From positions 2,791,856 through 2,855,855 of the forward strand of contig OX638292.1 in the NCBI GenBank assembly GCA_951812285.1: a stretch of 64,000 nt of DNA, in the 5' to 3' direction. This DNA comes from an uncultured Dehalococcoidia bacterium (lineage in GTDB: Bacteria > Chloroflexota > Dehalococcoidia > Lucifugimonadales > UBA1127). The notes beneath the pieces were generated by a model that was given only the letters and a program-made list of their open reading frames with translations, was not told the DNA's origin and made no database searches. Positions 8,768 through 16,822 of this stretch are shown here, in pieces. Position numbers and translations under genes: made by a program. Position 1 is the stretch's first letter, and every line of letters begins with the position of its first letter.

Positions 8768-9265
8768 CTACGCCTGAGGCACCTCGCGCAGGCGGCCGGT
8801 CGCGACGTCGTAGACGAAGCCGCGCACCTGGTCCTTGTGCGGGATAAAGGGGCTGGCCTGGATGCGCGCCATCGACTGCCGCACGTCGCCGTCGAGGTCG
8901 GCGAAGGCCTCCATCGCGAAGGAGGGGCGCAGGCCCGTGTCCGCCTGGATGGCGTCCTTCACGTCGTCGTCGTGGAAGGTCATCATGCCGCAGTCCGTGT
9001 GGTGGATGAGCATGATCTCCCGCGTGCCCAGCAGCCGCTGCGAGATAACCAGCGAGCGCACCGCGTCGTCGGTCACGACGCCGCCCGCGTTGCGGATGAC
9101 GTGCGCGTCGCCCTCGCCGATGCCCAGCAGGGCGTGGACGTTGAGGCGGGCGTCCATGCAGGCGACGATCGCGAGCCCCATCGCGGGCGGCGCGTGCTGC
9201 GCCCCGGCGGCGAAGCCCGCGGCGTAGCCCTCGTTGCGCTGCAGCAGGTCATCGATGGCGCTCAC
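8768..9265 (-). CDS. Beta-class carbonic anhydrase
   Basis: 165 residues. The zinc ligands are visible as CMDAR (Cys and Asp, near residue 36) and HTDCG (His and Cys, near residue 89). Interconverts CO2 and bicarbonate in the cytoplasm. Length and the HTDCGMM context fit the short, class-D-like beta enzymes of actinobacteria. It follows the SulP gene by 7 bases, so the two are very likely co-transcribed and co-translated; the pairing suggests bicarbonate supply or CO2 hydration coupled to transport. Confidence 0.9.
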   Translation of the reverse strand: MSAIDDLLQRNEGYAAGFAAGAQHAPPAMGLAIVACMDARLNVHALLGIGEGDAHVIRNAGGVVTDDAVRSLVISQRLLGTREIMLIHHTDCGMMTFHDDDVKDAIQADTGLRPSFAMEAFADLDGDVRQSMARIQASPFIPHKDQVRGFVYDVATGRLREVPQA

Positions 9266-9272
9266 GTCGTCG

Positions 9273-10904
9273 CTACGCCTCCTTTGCGGCCTGCAGCCCC
9301 AGCAGCCGCCCGGCGATGTCGCGGGCCCCGTCCATGTCCCCGACGATGTGGTCCTCGCGGACGTTCTGGAGGGCGTTCAGGGCGGTCAGCGTCGTGGACG
9401 GCTGCCCGGACAGCGCTACGACGATGGGCTCAGTGTTCTCGGCACGGGCGTTGTCGATGAGCTGCTCCACCACCAGCGCGGCGCTGTCGTCGATGAAATC
9501 CGTCTTCGAGAAGTCGAAGATCACCACGTCGTGCTCGCTGATGTCCCTGCTGATGTTGGTGATGAGCTTGTGGGACGAGGCGACGGTGAACGCGCCCCGC
9601 AGCACGACGACGCCCACCCGCGCCGAGTACTCGTCGATGTCGTCGACGACCGCGTCGCCGAAGAAGACCTTGTCCAGGATGGGAACGGAGACGACGCTGT
9701 CGAGCTGCAGCCGCTCGAACTGCCGGGACATCGCCATGCCCGCCGTGATGAGGCCGATGGCCACCGCCGTGACGAGGTCTACGAAGACCGTCAGCAGCAG
9801 GGTGACGGCCATGACGAGAAGGTGCTCGCGCTGCACGCGCAGAAGGCGCGTCAGGAAGCGCCAGTCGATGATGTCCCAGCCGACCTTCATCAGGATGCCG
9901 GCGAGGCAGGCGTGGGGGATGATCTCCACGAACCGGGCCAGCCCGAGCACCAGCGCCAGCAGGATGGCGGCTCGGATGACGCCCGACATCGGCGTCCGGC
10001 CGCCGGCGCGGATGTTGATGACGGTGCCCATCGTCGCGCCCGCGCCCGGCAGCCCGCCGAGGATGCCGGCCACCATGTTGCCGATGCCCTGTCCGACGAG
10101 CTCGCGGTTGGCGTTGTGCTGCGTGCGCGTCATGGAGTCGGCGATGAGCGACGTCAGCAGACTGTCGATGGAACCCAGCAGCGCGATGGTCAGGGCCGGC
10201 TGTATGGCCCGCGTGAGGATGTCGAGCGAGAGGTCGGGCATCTGCGGCATGGGCAGGCCCGTCGGCACCTGGCCGATGACGGGGACGTCGGTCAGCCAGA
10301 ACACGCTCATCAGCGTCCCGGCCGCCAGCGCCACCAGCGTCGGCGGCACGATGGCCCGTAGACGCCTCGGCCACAGCACGCCGACGGCCAGCGTCACTGC
10401 CGCGATGCTGAACGCGCCCCAGTGGAAGTTCTCGATGCCCTCCGCCCAACCCCGGATGGAGGCGATGGGGCCGCCCTCCGCAACGGGCATGCCCATGAAG
10501 GGCAGCGTCTGCAGCAGGATGATGATGATGCCGATGCCGGACATGAAGCCGGAGATCACCGAGTACGGCGTGAAGGCGATGAAGCGGCCGATGCCCACCA
10601 CGCCGAGCATCACCTGGATGAGCCCCGCCATGATGACGATGGTGAAGGCGGCGGCGAGGTTGTCGGCGTGGAGGGTGACCACGACGGCCATTGCGACGGC
10701 CATCGGGCCTGTGGGGCCGGAGATCTGCGAGCGCGTCCCGCCGAAGACGGCTGCGAAGAAGCCCACGGCGATGGCCCCGTATATGCCGGCCAGCGCCCCC
10801 AGCCCGGAGGCCTCGCCGAACGCGAGCGCCACGGGCAGCCCCACCACCGCGGCGGTGACGCCCCCGAACAGGTCTCCTCTAAACGATCGAAGGTACAGTT
10901 GCAT
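9273..10904 (-). CDS. SulP family anion (probably bicarbonate) transporter with STAS domain
   Basis: 543 residues from ATG 10904 (MQLYLRSFRGDLFGG); the open frame runs further upstream but the extra residues do not look like SulP. About ten or more membrane helices follow, with the family's conserved stretch near GSIDSLLTSLIADSMT, and a C-terminal STAS domain (about 430-535) including VVIFDFSKTDFIDDSAA. SulP proteins move sulfate, bicarbonate or dicarboxylates. The immediate downstream carbonic anhydrase favours bicarbonate, as in BicA-like systems, but the substrate is not proven by sequence. Confidence 0.85.
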   Translation of the reverse strand: MQLYLRSFRGDLFGGVTAAVVGLPVALAFGEASGLGALAGIYGAIAVGFFAAVFGGTRSQISGPTGPMAVAMAVVVTLHADNLAAAFTIVIMAGLIQVMLGVVGIGRFIAFTPYSVISGFMSGIGIIIILLQTLPFMGMPVAEGGPIASIRGWAEGIENFHWGAFSIAAVTLAVGVLWPRRLRAIVPPTLVALAAGTLMSVFWLTDVPVIGQVPTGLPMPQMPDLSLDILTRAIQPALTIALLGSIDSLLTSLIADSMTRTQHNANRELVGQGIGNMVAGILGGLPGAGATMGTVINIRAGGRTPMSGVIRAAILLALVLGLARFVEIIPHACLAGILMKVGWDIIDWRFLTRLLRVQREHLLVMAVTLLLTVFVDLVTAVAIGLITAGMAMSRQFERLQLDSVVSVPILDKVFFGDAVVDDIDEYSARVGVVVLRGAFTVASSHKLITNISRDISEHDVVIFDFSKTDFIDDSAALVVEQLIDNARAENTEPIVVALSGQPSTTLTALNALQNVREDHIVGDMDGARDIAGRLLGLQAAKEA

Positions 10905-11094
10905 TGCCCAGCACCCACACCACAACCCATGCATCCAAGGGCTTCGGAAAGCCTCCGCCGCTTCGCCGGGCGTTGGAGGTAAGCGACAGTGTATACCGCC
11001 GGTCAAGGCTCGCCAGTATCACTTGCGTGTCAATAGGGTTAAGGGGAGGTTGACGCCGTTGCGGGCCGGATACCCGCCCGGGAGGTACAGGAGT

Positions 11095-11106
11095 ACCAAC
11101 GTTGGT
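11095..11106. promoter_or_regulatory. 12-bp perfect palindrome
   Basis: ACCAACGTTGGT lies between the SulP start and the stop of the small Tat-signal gene, about 190 bases upstream of SulP. It could be an operator; no regulator is encoded nearby. Confidence 0.3.
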
Positions 11107-11153
11107 CAAGAGGGGAGGAAGCCGGGGGTGAGTCGAGAGTCTGGAGACGGGGG

Positions 11154-11372
11154 TTACTTGCCGTGGTTGCGGAGGAACTCCTCGACGGCGCCGGGGCGCG
11201 GCTGGAAGATGGAGCCCTTGCCGGGAACGCCCTCGAGCTTGTTGGAGCGCCGGAAGGGGTTGACCCGCAGCGGCAGCGAGACGATGGCGGCGACAGCTAC
11301 CGCGGCCGCGCCGAGCCCAAGGACCTGCCGTCGGTCCAGGCCGTTCTTCTTGGCGTTCTCTGCGTTGTCCAC
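11154..11372 (-). CDS. Small twin-arginine signal protein
   Basis: 72 residues starting with GTG at 11372, chosen because GGGAGGG stands 4 bases upstream. The N-terminal third is a typical Tat signal (DRRQVLGLGAAAVAVAA), leaving a mature peptide of only about 35 residues (ending FQPRPGAVEEFLRNHGK). I do not recognise the mature part. Small Tat-signal proteins of this kind sometimes escort redox enzymes, but none is adjacent, so the role is open. Confidence 0.55.
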   Translation of the reverse strand: MDNAENAKKNGLDRRQVLGLGAAAVAVAAIVSLPLRVNPFRRSNKLEGVPGKGSIFQPRPGAVEEFLRNHGK

Positions 11373-11527
11373 GGTCCCTCCCTGTGCTGAAGCACAAATA
11401 CTGTACCGTGACGCGAGGGACGTGGCAAGGCCCGTCTCGGCCTCTGCGACAGGGTTCTCGGACCAGCATTGCCGCAGTGGTCGTCGTAGACTACGATTGC
11501 ACACTCGCTCTCAGGGGGAAGACATTG

Positions 11528-12016
11528 ATGGACAGCGATAAAGCGCCCGCCCGCCGCAAGACCGTGTATCTGGCCAATGCCTACGGGTTCTCCGCACAGC
11601 AGCGCGCGACGGTGCTGCCGGAGTTGGTGGCCGCGCTGGAGTCCCTAGGGCTGGAGGTGTGGGAGCCCTTTGAGCGCAACAACCAGACGGCCGGGCTGGC
11701 GCCGGGGTGGGCCTACCATGTCGGGCAGGCCGACGTGCGGGACGTGCGCGAGGCTGACGCCATCTTCGCCGTCGTCAACGGCGTGCCGCCGGACGAGGGC
11801 GTCATGGTGGAGCTGGGTATCGCCATCGCGCTGGGCAAGCCGACGTTCCTCTTCCGGGACGACTTCCGGCGCGCCACGGACTCCGAGCGCTATCCGCTCA
11901 ACCTCATGCTCTTCGCGGGCCTGCCGCAGGACGGCTGGGAAGACTACTACTACACCTCCATTGGGGAGATCGCCTCTCCGGAGAAGATGCTGGCCCGCTG
12001 GGCAGCCGGAGGGTAG
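11528..12016 (+). CDS. Nucleoside 2-deoxyribosyltransferase family protein
   Basis: 162 residues from ATG 11528, preceded by GGGGGAAG. Contains the family pattern YLANAYGFSAQQR near the N-terminus and AVVNGVPPDEGVMVELGIA (about 87-105), which holds the conserved Asp and the catalytic-type Glu. These enzymes exchange or hydrolyse the base of deoxyribonucleosides in salvage or nucleotide clean-up. Single gene; substrate not deducible. Confidence 0.8.
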   Translation: MDSDKAPARRKTVYLANAYGFSAQQRATVLPELVAALESLGLEVWEPFERNNQTAGLAPGWAYHVGQADVRDVREADAIFAVVNGVPPDEGVMVELGIAIALGKPTFLFRDDFRRATDSERYPLNLMLFAGLPQDGWEDYYYTSIGEIASPEKMLARWAAGG

Positions 12017-12082
12017 GCGTCAGGCGCCAAACTGTTCCAGCGGTTCTCTCCTCGACAGAGGGATGTGCCGTGACACCACTAC

Positions 12083-12112
12083 TTGCGTCCACTCCTACCA
12101 CCGTGCCACACT
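12083..12112 (+). promoter_or_regulatory. Possible promoter giving a leaderless MetE-like mRNA
   Basis: TTGCGT (12083-12088) and CACACT (12107-12112) are 18 bases apart, and the ATG at 12119 begins 6 bases after the -10 box. No Shine-Dalgarno is visible. Weak matches, so moderate to low certainty. Confidence 0.35.
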
Positions 12113-12118
12113 CCTGAC

Positions 12119-13237
12119 ATGGCACAATTGCATCAACTCCACTCGGACACCGTCGGCAGCATGCTGCGGCCGCCAGCGCTGAAGGCCGCCCGCGATGATC
12201 TCGCCGCCGGCACGATTTCGCCCGCCGCGTTCAAGCGCATCGAGGACGAGGCCGTCGATGGCGCGATCGCCGCGCAGGAGGCGGCGGGCCTTGGGGTCGT
12301 CACGGACGGCGAGATGCGGCGGCTCTCGTTCCAGAGCCAGCTCACGGAGGCCGTCGACGGCTTCGAGAACGTGGACCTCGACGCATTGCTCTGGGGCCAC
12401 TGGCACGGCGACGAGGTCGTCGGCGACGTCAACTGGCCGCGTCCGGAAGGGATCGCCGTATCTGGGGAGTTGCGAGTGCGCCGGAGACTCTCGACTGAGG
12501 AGTTCTCGTACTTGCGGGCCCGCACGACCCGCATCGCCAAGGTCACCCTGCCCAGCCCCAGCCTCTACGCCAACCTGTGGCAGGGGGCTGGTCGCGGCGG
12601 CGCCTACCCGAGCATCGAGTCCTTCCTTGAGGAAGTGGCCCGGATCATGCGTGACGAGGTGGCGGAGCTGGTGCGCCTCGGCTGCACGTACATCCACCTG
12701 GACGCGCCCCAATATACCCTGATCCTAAACCCCGCCTGGGCCGGCTTCTACGCCGAGCGCGGCTGGTCGGCCGAGGACTGGGTCGCATTCGGCATTGAGC
12801 TGGACAACTGGGTTATGGAGGGCTGGCCGGGCGTCACCTTCGGGTTCCACCTCTGAAAGGGGAACCAGGGCAGCCGTTGGCTGGCCGAAGGCGGGTACGA
12901 CTCGATGGTTGACACGGTGCTGCGGCGCGTCACGGCCGAGCGGCTGCTGCTCGAGTACGACGACGCGCGCTCGGGCGGCTTCGAGCCCCTGCGCGGCGTG
13001 CCGGACGACAAGGTCGTCGTGCTCGGGCTGGTGACGACAAAATCGGGCGCGCTGGAGCGGCGCCAGGACCTGCTCGCCCGCATCGACGATGCTGCGCGCC
13101 ACTTCCCCCGCGAGCAGCTCGCGCTCAGCCCGCAGTGCGGCTTCGGCACGTCGTTCGTCGGCAACAACATCACCATCGACGAGCAGAACGCGAAGCTGCG
13201 GCTCGTTGCGGAGACGGCGAACCTCGCGTGGCCATAG
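12119..13237 (+). CDS. MetE-family (cobalamin-independent methionine synthase type) protein with in-frame UGA at the zinc cysteine
   Basis: Reads as one 372-residue protein if the TGA at 12854-12856 (codon 246) is decoded. N-terminus HSDTVGSMLRPPALKAARDD matches short MetE-like proteins such as YxjG. Before the TGA the frame gives GVTFGFHL; after it KGNQGSRWLAEGGYD, LLLEYDDARSGGFEPL, VVVLGLVTTK and LALSPQCGFGTS, all colinear with the family. Homologues have HxCRGN here, the Cys being a zinc ligand; the His and the second ligand Cys (SPQCGF) are intact. So UGA replaces the ligand Cys codon: selenocysteine, a fresh nonsense mutation, or a sequence error. Leaderless start likely. Confidence 0.75.
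12869..12886 (+). promoter_or_regulatory. Hairpin 3' of the in-frame UGA, SECIS candidate
   Basis: CAGCC (12871-12875) pairs with GGCTG (12879-12883) around loop GTT, extended by GG / CC with one bulged G. The loop begins 19 bases after the UGA and its first base is G, which fits the published bacterial SECIS pattern of a G-headed small loop 16-37 bases from the UGA. GC-rich DNA forms such hairpins easily, so this is a candidate only. Confidence 0.3.
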
Positions 13238-13329
13238 GTGCAATTCCACTGGTACCGTAATTCCCCATGTGGTACAACGGGGGCGTGACGCTCGGCCGCC
13301 CGGCCGGGCCGGAGTGAGGAGGGATTGCC

Positions 13330-13743
13330 ATGGCTATGGTGAACAAGGCGGTCGCCGTATACCTCATGCTCACGGCGCTGGCCGTCGCCGTGCTGTTCAT
13401 GATCACCCCGCTCATCCACGACGGGGGAGACGACTACCCCATCTGGGAGATCCTCAACTACTTCATGGTGGCGGGCGTGCTCGTGGCGCTGATCGTCAAC
13501 TACATGTGCAAGCGCAAGCAGGACGCCAGCGACCAGAGCGACCTGGCGGGCAGCCTGGTCTTCTACGGCGCCATCGTCCTCACCATGCTCTTCTTCTGGG
13601 AGTGGTTCTGGACCCTGAACCCGGACAGCGAGACCGGCAACGCCGCCATCTCGCACACCGTCTACTTCCCGCTCGTCGACGCCCTCTACGTCGTCATCGC
13701 GCTGACCACGGGCCGCGAGCTCTGGCGCGCGTCCGGGGAGTAG
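13330..13743 (+). CDS. Small four-helix membrane protein, unknown
   Basis: 137 residues with four hydrophobic stretches (about 7-27, 42-60, 76-93, 112-128). GAGGAGGG lies 7 bases before the ATG at 13330. No family recognised. The acidic and aromatic loop FFWEWFWTLNPDSETGN between helices 3 and 4 is distinctive. Precedes a thioredoxin-like lipoprotein by 63 bases on the same strand. Confidence 0.65.
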   Translation: MAMVNKAVAVYLMLTALAVAVLFMITPLIHDGGDDYPIWEILNYFMVAGVLVALIVNYMCKRKQDASDQSDLAGSLVFYGAIVLTMLFFWEWFWTLNPDSETGNAAISHTVYFPLVDALYVVIALTTGRELWRASGE

Positions 13744-13806
13744 CGAAGGGCCAAGTCCGCCGGCCCCAACCTCGTGGTTGACGAACTTCAACCGGGGAGG
13801 CGCTTT

Positions 13807-14355
13807 ATGCTTACACTTATGTCCAAAGGGGCAGCAGGCCTCGCGATGGCTCTGTTGCTCATCGCAACCGTTGCCTGCGAAATCGAGATTGGCAACTTCG
13901 GCGCCAGTATCGGCCCGGACGCGCCGAGCTACTCCATCACGCTCTACCAGGGCGGCGGAGTGTTCGACGGCGAGCAGGTGGAGTTCGACGATGCGAAGGC
14001 AGAGGCCCCGCTGGTCGTCTACTACTTCCACGGGCAATGCGAGCAGTGCCCGCATGAGCTGGGGCTCTTGCAGGAGACGGCCATCGAGCATGAGGGCGCC
14101 CTCACCGTCTTGGCGGTGGACTTGGGCCCCGCCACCGGCATGGGCGACTCGGAGGACGCCAAAGCGCTCCTCACCGAGGCCGGCGCGGCATTCCCCGCGG
14201 GCTACACGACAGATGCGTCCGTGGAGTCCACCCACGAGATTGATGCAATCCCGACCATCGCCTTCTACGAGGGTGAGGGGCACTACCGCAAGAAGATCGT
14301 CGGCGTTCTCACGGAAACGGGCCTGCGGGAGGGATTGGAAGATATACTCAAGTAG
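13807..14355 (+). CDS. Thioredoxin/TlpA-like lipoprotein
   Basis: 182 residues from ATG 13807 (GGGGAGG just upstream). Signal peptide with lipobox TVAC at about residue 24. The mature part has a thioredoxin-like active-site region YYFHGQCEQCPHELGLL, with CEQC in place of the usual CxxC pair, and a conserved IPTIAFYEG segment containing the cis-Pro. An extracytoplasmic thiol-disulfide role is likely. Followed by the DUF488 gene after 32 bases. Confidence 0.7.
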   Translation: MLTLMSKGAAGLAMALLLIATVACEIEIGNFGASIGPDAPSYSITLYQGGGVFDGEQVEFDDAKAEAPLVVYYFHGQCEQCPHELGLLQETAIEHEGALTVLAVDLGPATGMGDSEDAKALLTEAGAAFPAGYTTDASVESTHEIDAIPTIAFYEGEGHYRKKIVGVLTETGLREGLEDILK

Positions 14356-14387
14356 ATACGGCCATCCTCCCATATTCAGGAGACCCC

Positions 14388-14825
14388 GTGAACCTCTACA
14401 CCATCGGCTTCACAAAGAAGCCCGCGTACGCCTTCTTCCGCCTGCTGCGAGAGTCAGGAGCGCGGCGCCTCGTAGACATCCGGCTGAGACCGGGCGGACA
14501 GCTATCGGGCTTTGCAAAGCAAGGCGACCTCCAGTACTTCCTGCGCGAGCTGTGCGGCATGGACTACGTCCACATGCCAGAATTCTCGCCGACGCGTCCC
14601 ATGTTCGATGGCATTCGCAAGCTCCACCGCCACTGGCCGACGTACGAGCGCGAGTTCCTCGCCCTCATGGAGGAGCGCCGCGTCGCCGAGACGGTCGACC
14701 GGGAGGCGCTCGCCAACGCGGTGCTGCTGTGCAGCGAGCACTCGCCGGAGCGCTGCCACCGCCGCCTCGTGGCCGAGCACCTGCAGCAGGCGTGGGGCGA
14801 CGTGGAGGTGGTGCACCTGGGGTAG
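14388..14825 (+). CDS. DUF488 family protein
   Basis: 145 residues starting with GTG at 14388 after CAGGAG. Family marks are MNLYTIGFTKKP at the N-terminus, LVDIRLRPGG, and the C-terminal VLLCSEHSPERCHRRLVAEHL with two conserved cysteines. The biochemical role of DUF488 is not settled. Short intergenic distance suggests co-transcription with the preceding lipoprotein gene. Confidence 0.82.
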   Translation: MNLYTIGFTKKPAYAFFRLLRESGARRLVDIRLRPGGQLSGFAKQGDLQYFLRELCGMDYVHMPEFSPTRPMFDGIRKLHRHWPTYEREFLALMEERRVAETVDREALANAVLLCSEHSPERCHRRLVAEHLQQAWGDVEVVHLG

Positions 14826-14844
14826 GCGACGTCAGACGCTCCGC

Positions 14845-15096
14845 TTAGACACGCCTTTCATACTCGGTGTGTGGGCCGATCCACTCCCACGTGATGCCGT
14901 GGCTGTCTTCAATTCCAGTTGCCCTATAGCTACTCCCGGCGCGCACCGACCACTCTCCCGGGCCCACCCGCTTGAAGTGAAGCGACGGGTGCAGTGGGTT
15001 GTCGACGAGCAGCCGGAAATTGCGCCTGGCGATGCGCTGTACACTCGGAGGGAGCAGAGCAAAGTGCTCCCAGAAGGACCGGCTGGCCCGGTGCAT
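14845..15096 (-). CDS. RelE/ParE-like toxin
   Basis: 83 residues. Pattern of the RelE/ParE ribonuclease/gyrase-toxin fold: FWEHFALLPPSVQRIARRNFRLL, then NPLHPSLHFKRV, and a C-terminal WEWIGPHTEYERRV. Its first base coincides with the last base of the antitoxin stop codon, the tight arrangement typical of toxin-antitoxin operons. Substrate (ribosome-bound mRNA or gyrase) cannot be told from sequence. Confidence 0.75.
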   Translation of the reverse strand: MHRASRSFWEHFALLPPSVQRIARRNFRLLVDNPLHPSLHFKRVGPGEWSVRAGSSYRATGIEDSHGITWEWIGPHTEYERRV

Positions 15097-15596
15097 CAGG
15101 TGGGCATATCGAAGAGTTCACCGCGCTCTGCGGATTCCCTCGCATCCCTCGCCCACACTTCCCACTTTCCGTTTGCAGCGTCCTCTTCCATCTGACGGTC
15201 CCATAGGTCGTTGTCATACGACAGGAACCAGTACAGAAGTGCGTAGAATTCGTCCCTGGGCAGGGCCTTGCAGCGCTCTCGGAGCTGTCTTGCTGTCTTA
15301 GGCTTGACCGCCGTAGCTTGCGCCTTGCTTCGGGCGCCCGAGGCTTGGGCTTGCGCAGGGGCTATCCAGGCTGGGTCGCCATAAGTCTCAAGGGACAGGT
15401 CCAGAAGGATGCCGCGGCGCATGGCGTCTTCTGCGATAGCTCGTTGAGCTTCGTTTCTGGCGAGCTCGGCATCAGGGCTAAGATCGCCGGAACCAGCTTC
15501 CCTGTCCTGGTCTGCGAACCAGTGCAACAGCGTGAAGTAGTCCTTCTTCGGCAACCCCAAGATGGCATGCTGTAGCTCAGCAACGCTCATGGCCAT
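15096..15596 (-). CDS. Antitoxin with internally duplicated domain
   Basis: 166 residues, long for an antitoxin. Two similar segments are visible: LPKKDYFTLLHWFADQDREAG near residue 15 and LPRDEFYALLYWFLSYDNDLWD near residue 113, joined by an Ala/Lys-rich linker (about 80-103). The second copy continues into DRQMEEDAANGKW and AERGELFDM, resembling the C-terminus of single-domain antitoxins that pair with RelE toxins. Co-operonic with the downstream toxin. First ATG (15596) has GGAG 9 bases upstream; ATG at 15590 is possible. Confidence 0.68.
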   Translation of the reverse strand: MAMSVAELQHAILGLPKKDYFTLLHWFADQDREAGSGDLSPDAELARNEAQRAIAEDAMRRGILLDLSLETYGDPAWIAPAQAQASGARSKAQATAVKPKTARQLRERCKALPRDEFYALLYWFLSYDNDLWDRQMEEDAANGKWEVWARDARESAERGELFDMPT

Positions 15597-15697
15597 GGAT
15601 CAATTCTCCGGGTCTGTGTTTAATTGCCCCAAGGAAATTATGCAAGGTGTAGTCCAATTTATGCCTCGCGGCAAGTGAAGTCAACGCCGCCGCCCCA

Positions 15698-16822
15698 CTA
15701 CTCCAGCGCGTCCGCCGCTGAGGTGATGCCGCGCCGCTCCTGGGCGACGATGCGGACGGCGTCGTGGGGGAAGGTGACGGTGACGGCGTCGCCGGCGGCC
15801 GGGACGTCATCGCCCGGCTTCAGCAGGCAGACGACGAAACCGCCGCCGACGGTGACCACGAGCTCCAGTTCGCCCGCGTGGAAGCGGCGGCTCTCAACCG
15901 TCCCGTCGAGGAGGTTGAGGCCGGGCCTGTCGCTCGCGCCCGCCGACGTCTGCGGGCCGACGGCGATGCGACGCTCGTCGATGAAGGCGAGGGCGTCGGC
16001 CGCGGGGCGGAGCTCGCCGCCGCCCTGCAGGACGCCCGCCAGCAGGCCCATGCTCGTCTGCACGTGCGTCACGCCCTCGGTCTGGCCCGCCCGCTGCCCG
16101 TAGACCACGTTGCGGATGCCCATGGAGCGCGCGACCAGCTCGCTCTGCGGCGCCGTGTAGAGCTCCTCCGGCGTGCCCGCCTGCACCACCTCGCCCTGCT
16201 CCATGATCACCATGGAGTCGGCCATGGCGAAGGCCTCGTCGCGGTCGTGGGTCACGTAGATGGCCGTCTGCCCCAGCGCCTTCAGGATGCCGCGCACCTG
16301 CGCCTGCAGCGACTCCCGCAGGGCGCGGTCCAGTGCGCCAAGGGGCTCGTCCAGCATGAGCAGCTGCGGCTCCGCCGCCAGCGAGCGCACCAGCGCGACC
16401 CGCTGCCGCTCGCCGCCGGAGAGCTCGTGCACTTTGCGCTGTCGGAAGTCATCCAGTCCGACGAGCCGCAGCAGCGCGTTCACCCGCGCCGAAACGTGGT
16501 CCTTCGGCCGGTTCTGCATCCGCAGGCCGAAGCTGACGTTGCCGGAGACGTCCATGTGCGGGAACAGCGCGAGGTCCTGGAACATGAGGCCGAAGCCCCG
16601 GTCGCGCGGCGGCACGCGGTTCAGCTCGCGCCCGTCGAAGGTGATCGTGCCCTCGTCCGGCGACTCCAGCCCGGCGATGAGCCGCAGCAGCGTCGTCTTG
16701 CCGCACCCGCTCGGGCCCAGCAGGCAGATGATGTCGCCGCGCTCCGCCGTCAGCGAGACGCGCTTCACGGCAAAGCCGTCGCCGTACTGCTTGGTGACGT
16801 TGGAGACCTCCAGCAACGCCAT
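15698..16822 (-). CDS. ABC transporter ATP-binding protein, thiamine-type system (ThiQ/FbpC-like)
   Basis: 374 residues. Walker A GPSGCGKTT, signature LSGGERQR, Walker B LLMLDEP and H-loop TAIYVTHDRDEAF are all present. The C-terminal about 130 residues form a TOBE-like regulatory domain, so it is longer than classical ThiQ and more like FbpC/PotA subunits. Its ATG overlaps the permease stop (TGATG). The thiamine assignment comes from the TPP riboswitch ahead of the operon. Confidence 0.85.
   Translation of the reverse strand: MALLEVSNVTKQYGDGFAVKRVSLTAERGDIICLLGPSGCGKTTLLRLIAGLESPDEGTITFDGRELNRVPPRDRGFGLMFQDLALFPHMDVSGNVSFGLRMQNRPKDHVSARVNALLRLVGLDDFRQRKVHELSGGERQRVALVRSLAAEPQLLMLDEPLGALDRALRESLQAQVRGILKALGQTAIYVTHDRDEAFAMADSMVIMEQGEVVQAGTPEELYTAPQSELVARSMGIRNVVYGQRAGQTEGVTHVQTSMGLLAGVLQGGGELRPAADALAFIDERRIAVGPQTSAGASDRPGLNLLDGTVESRRFHAGELELVVTVGGGFVVCLLKPGDDVPAAGDAVTVTFPHDAVRIVAQERRGITSAADALE

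Noticed and set aside
12905..13237. Separate small gene after the UGA
   Set aside because: Same frame as the upstream part, no ribosome site, and sequence continues the MetE-family C-terminus without a gap.
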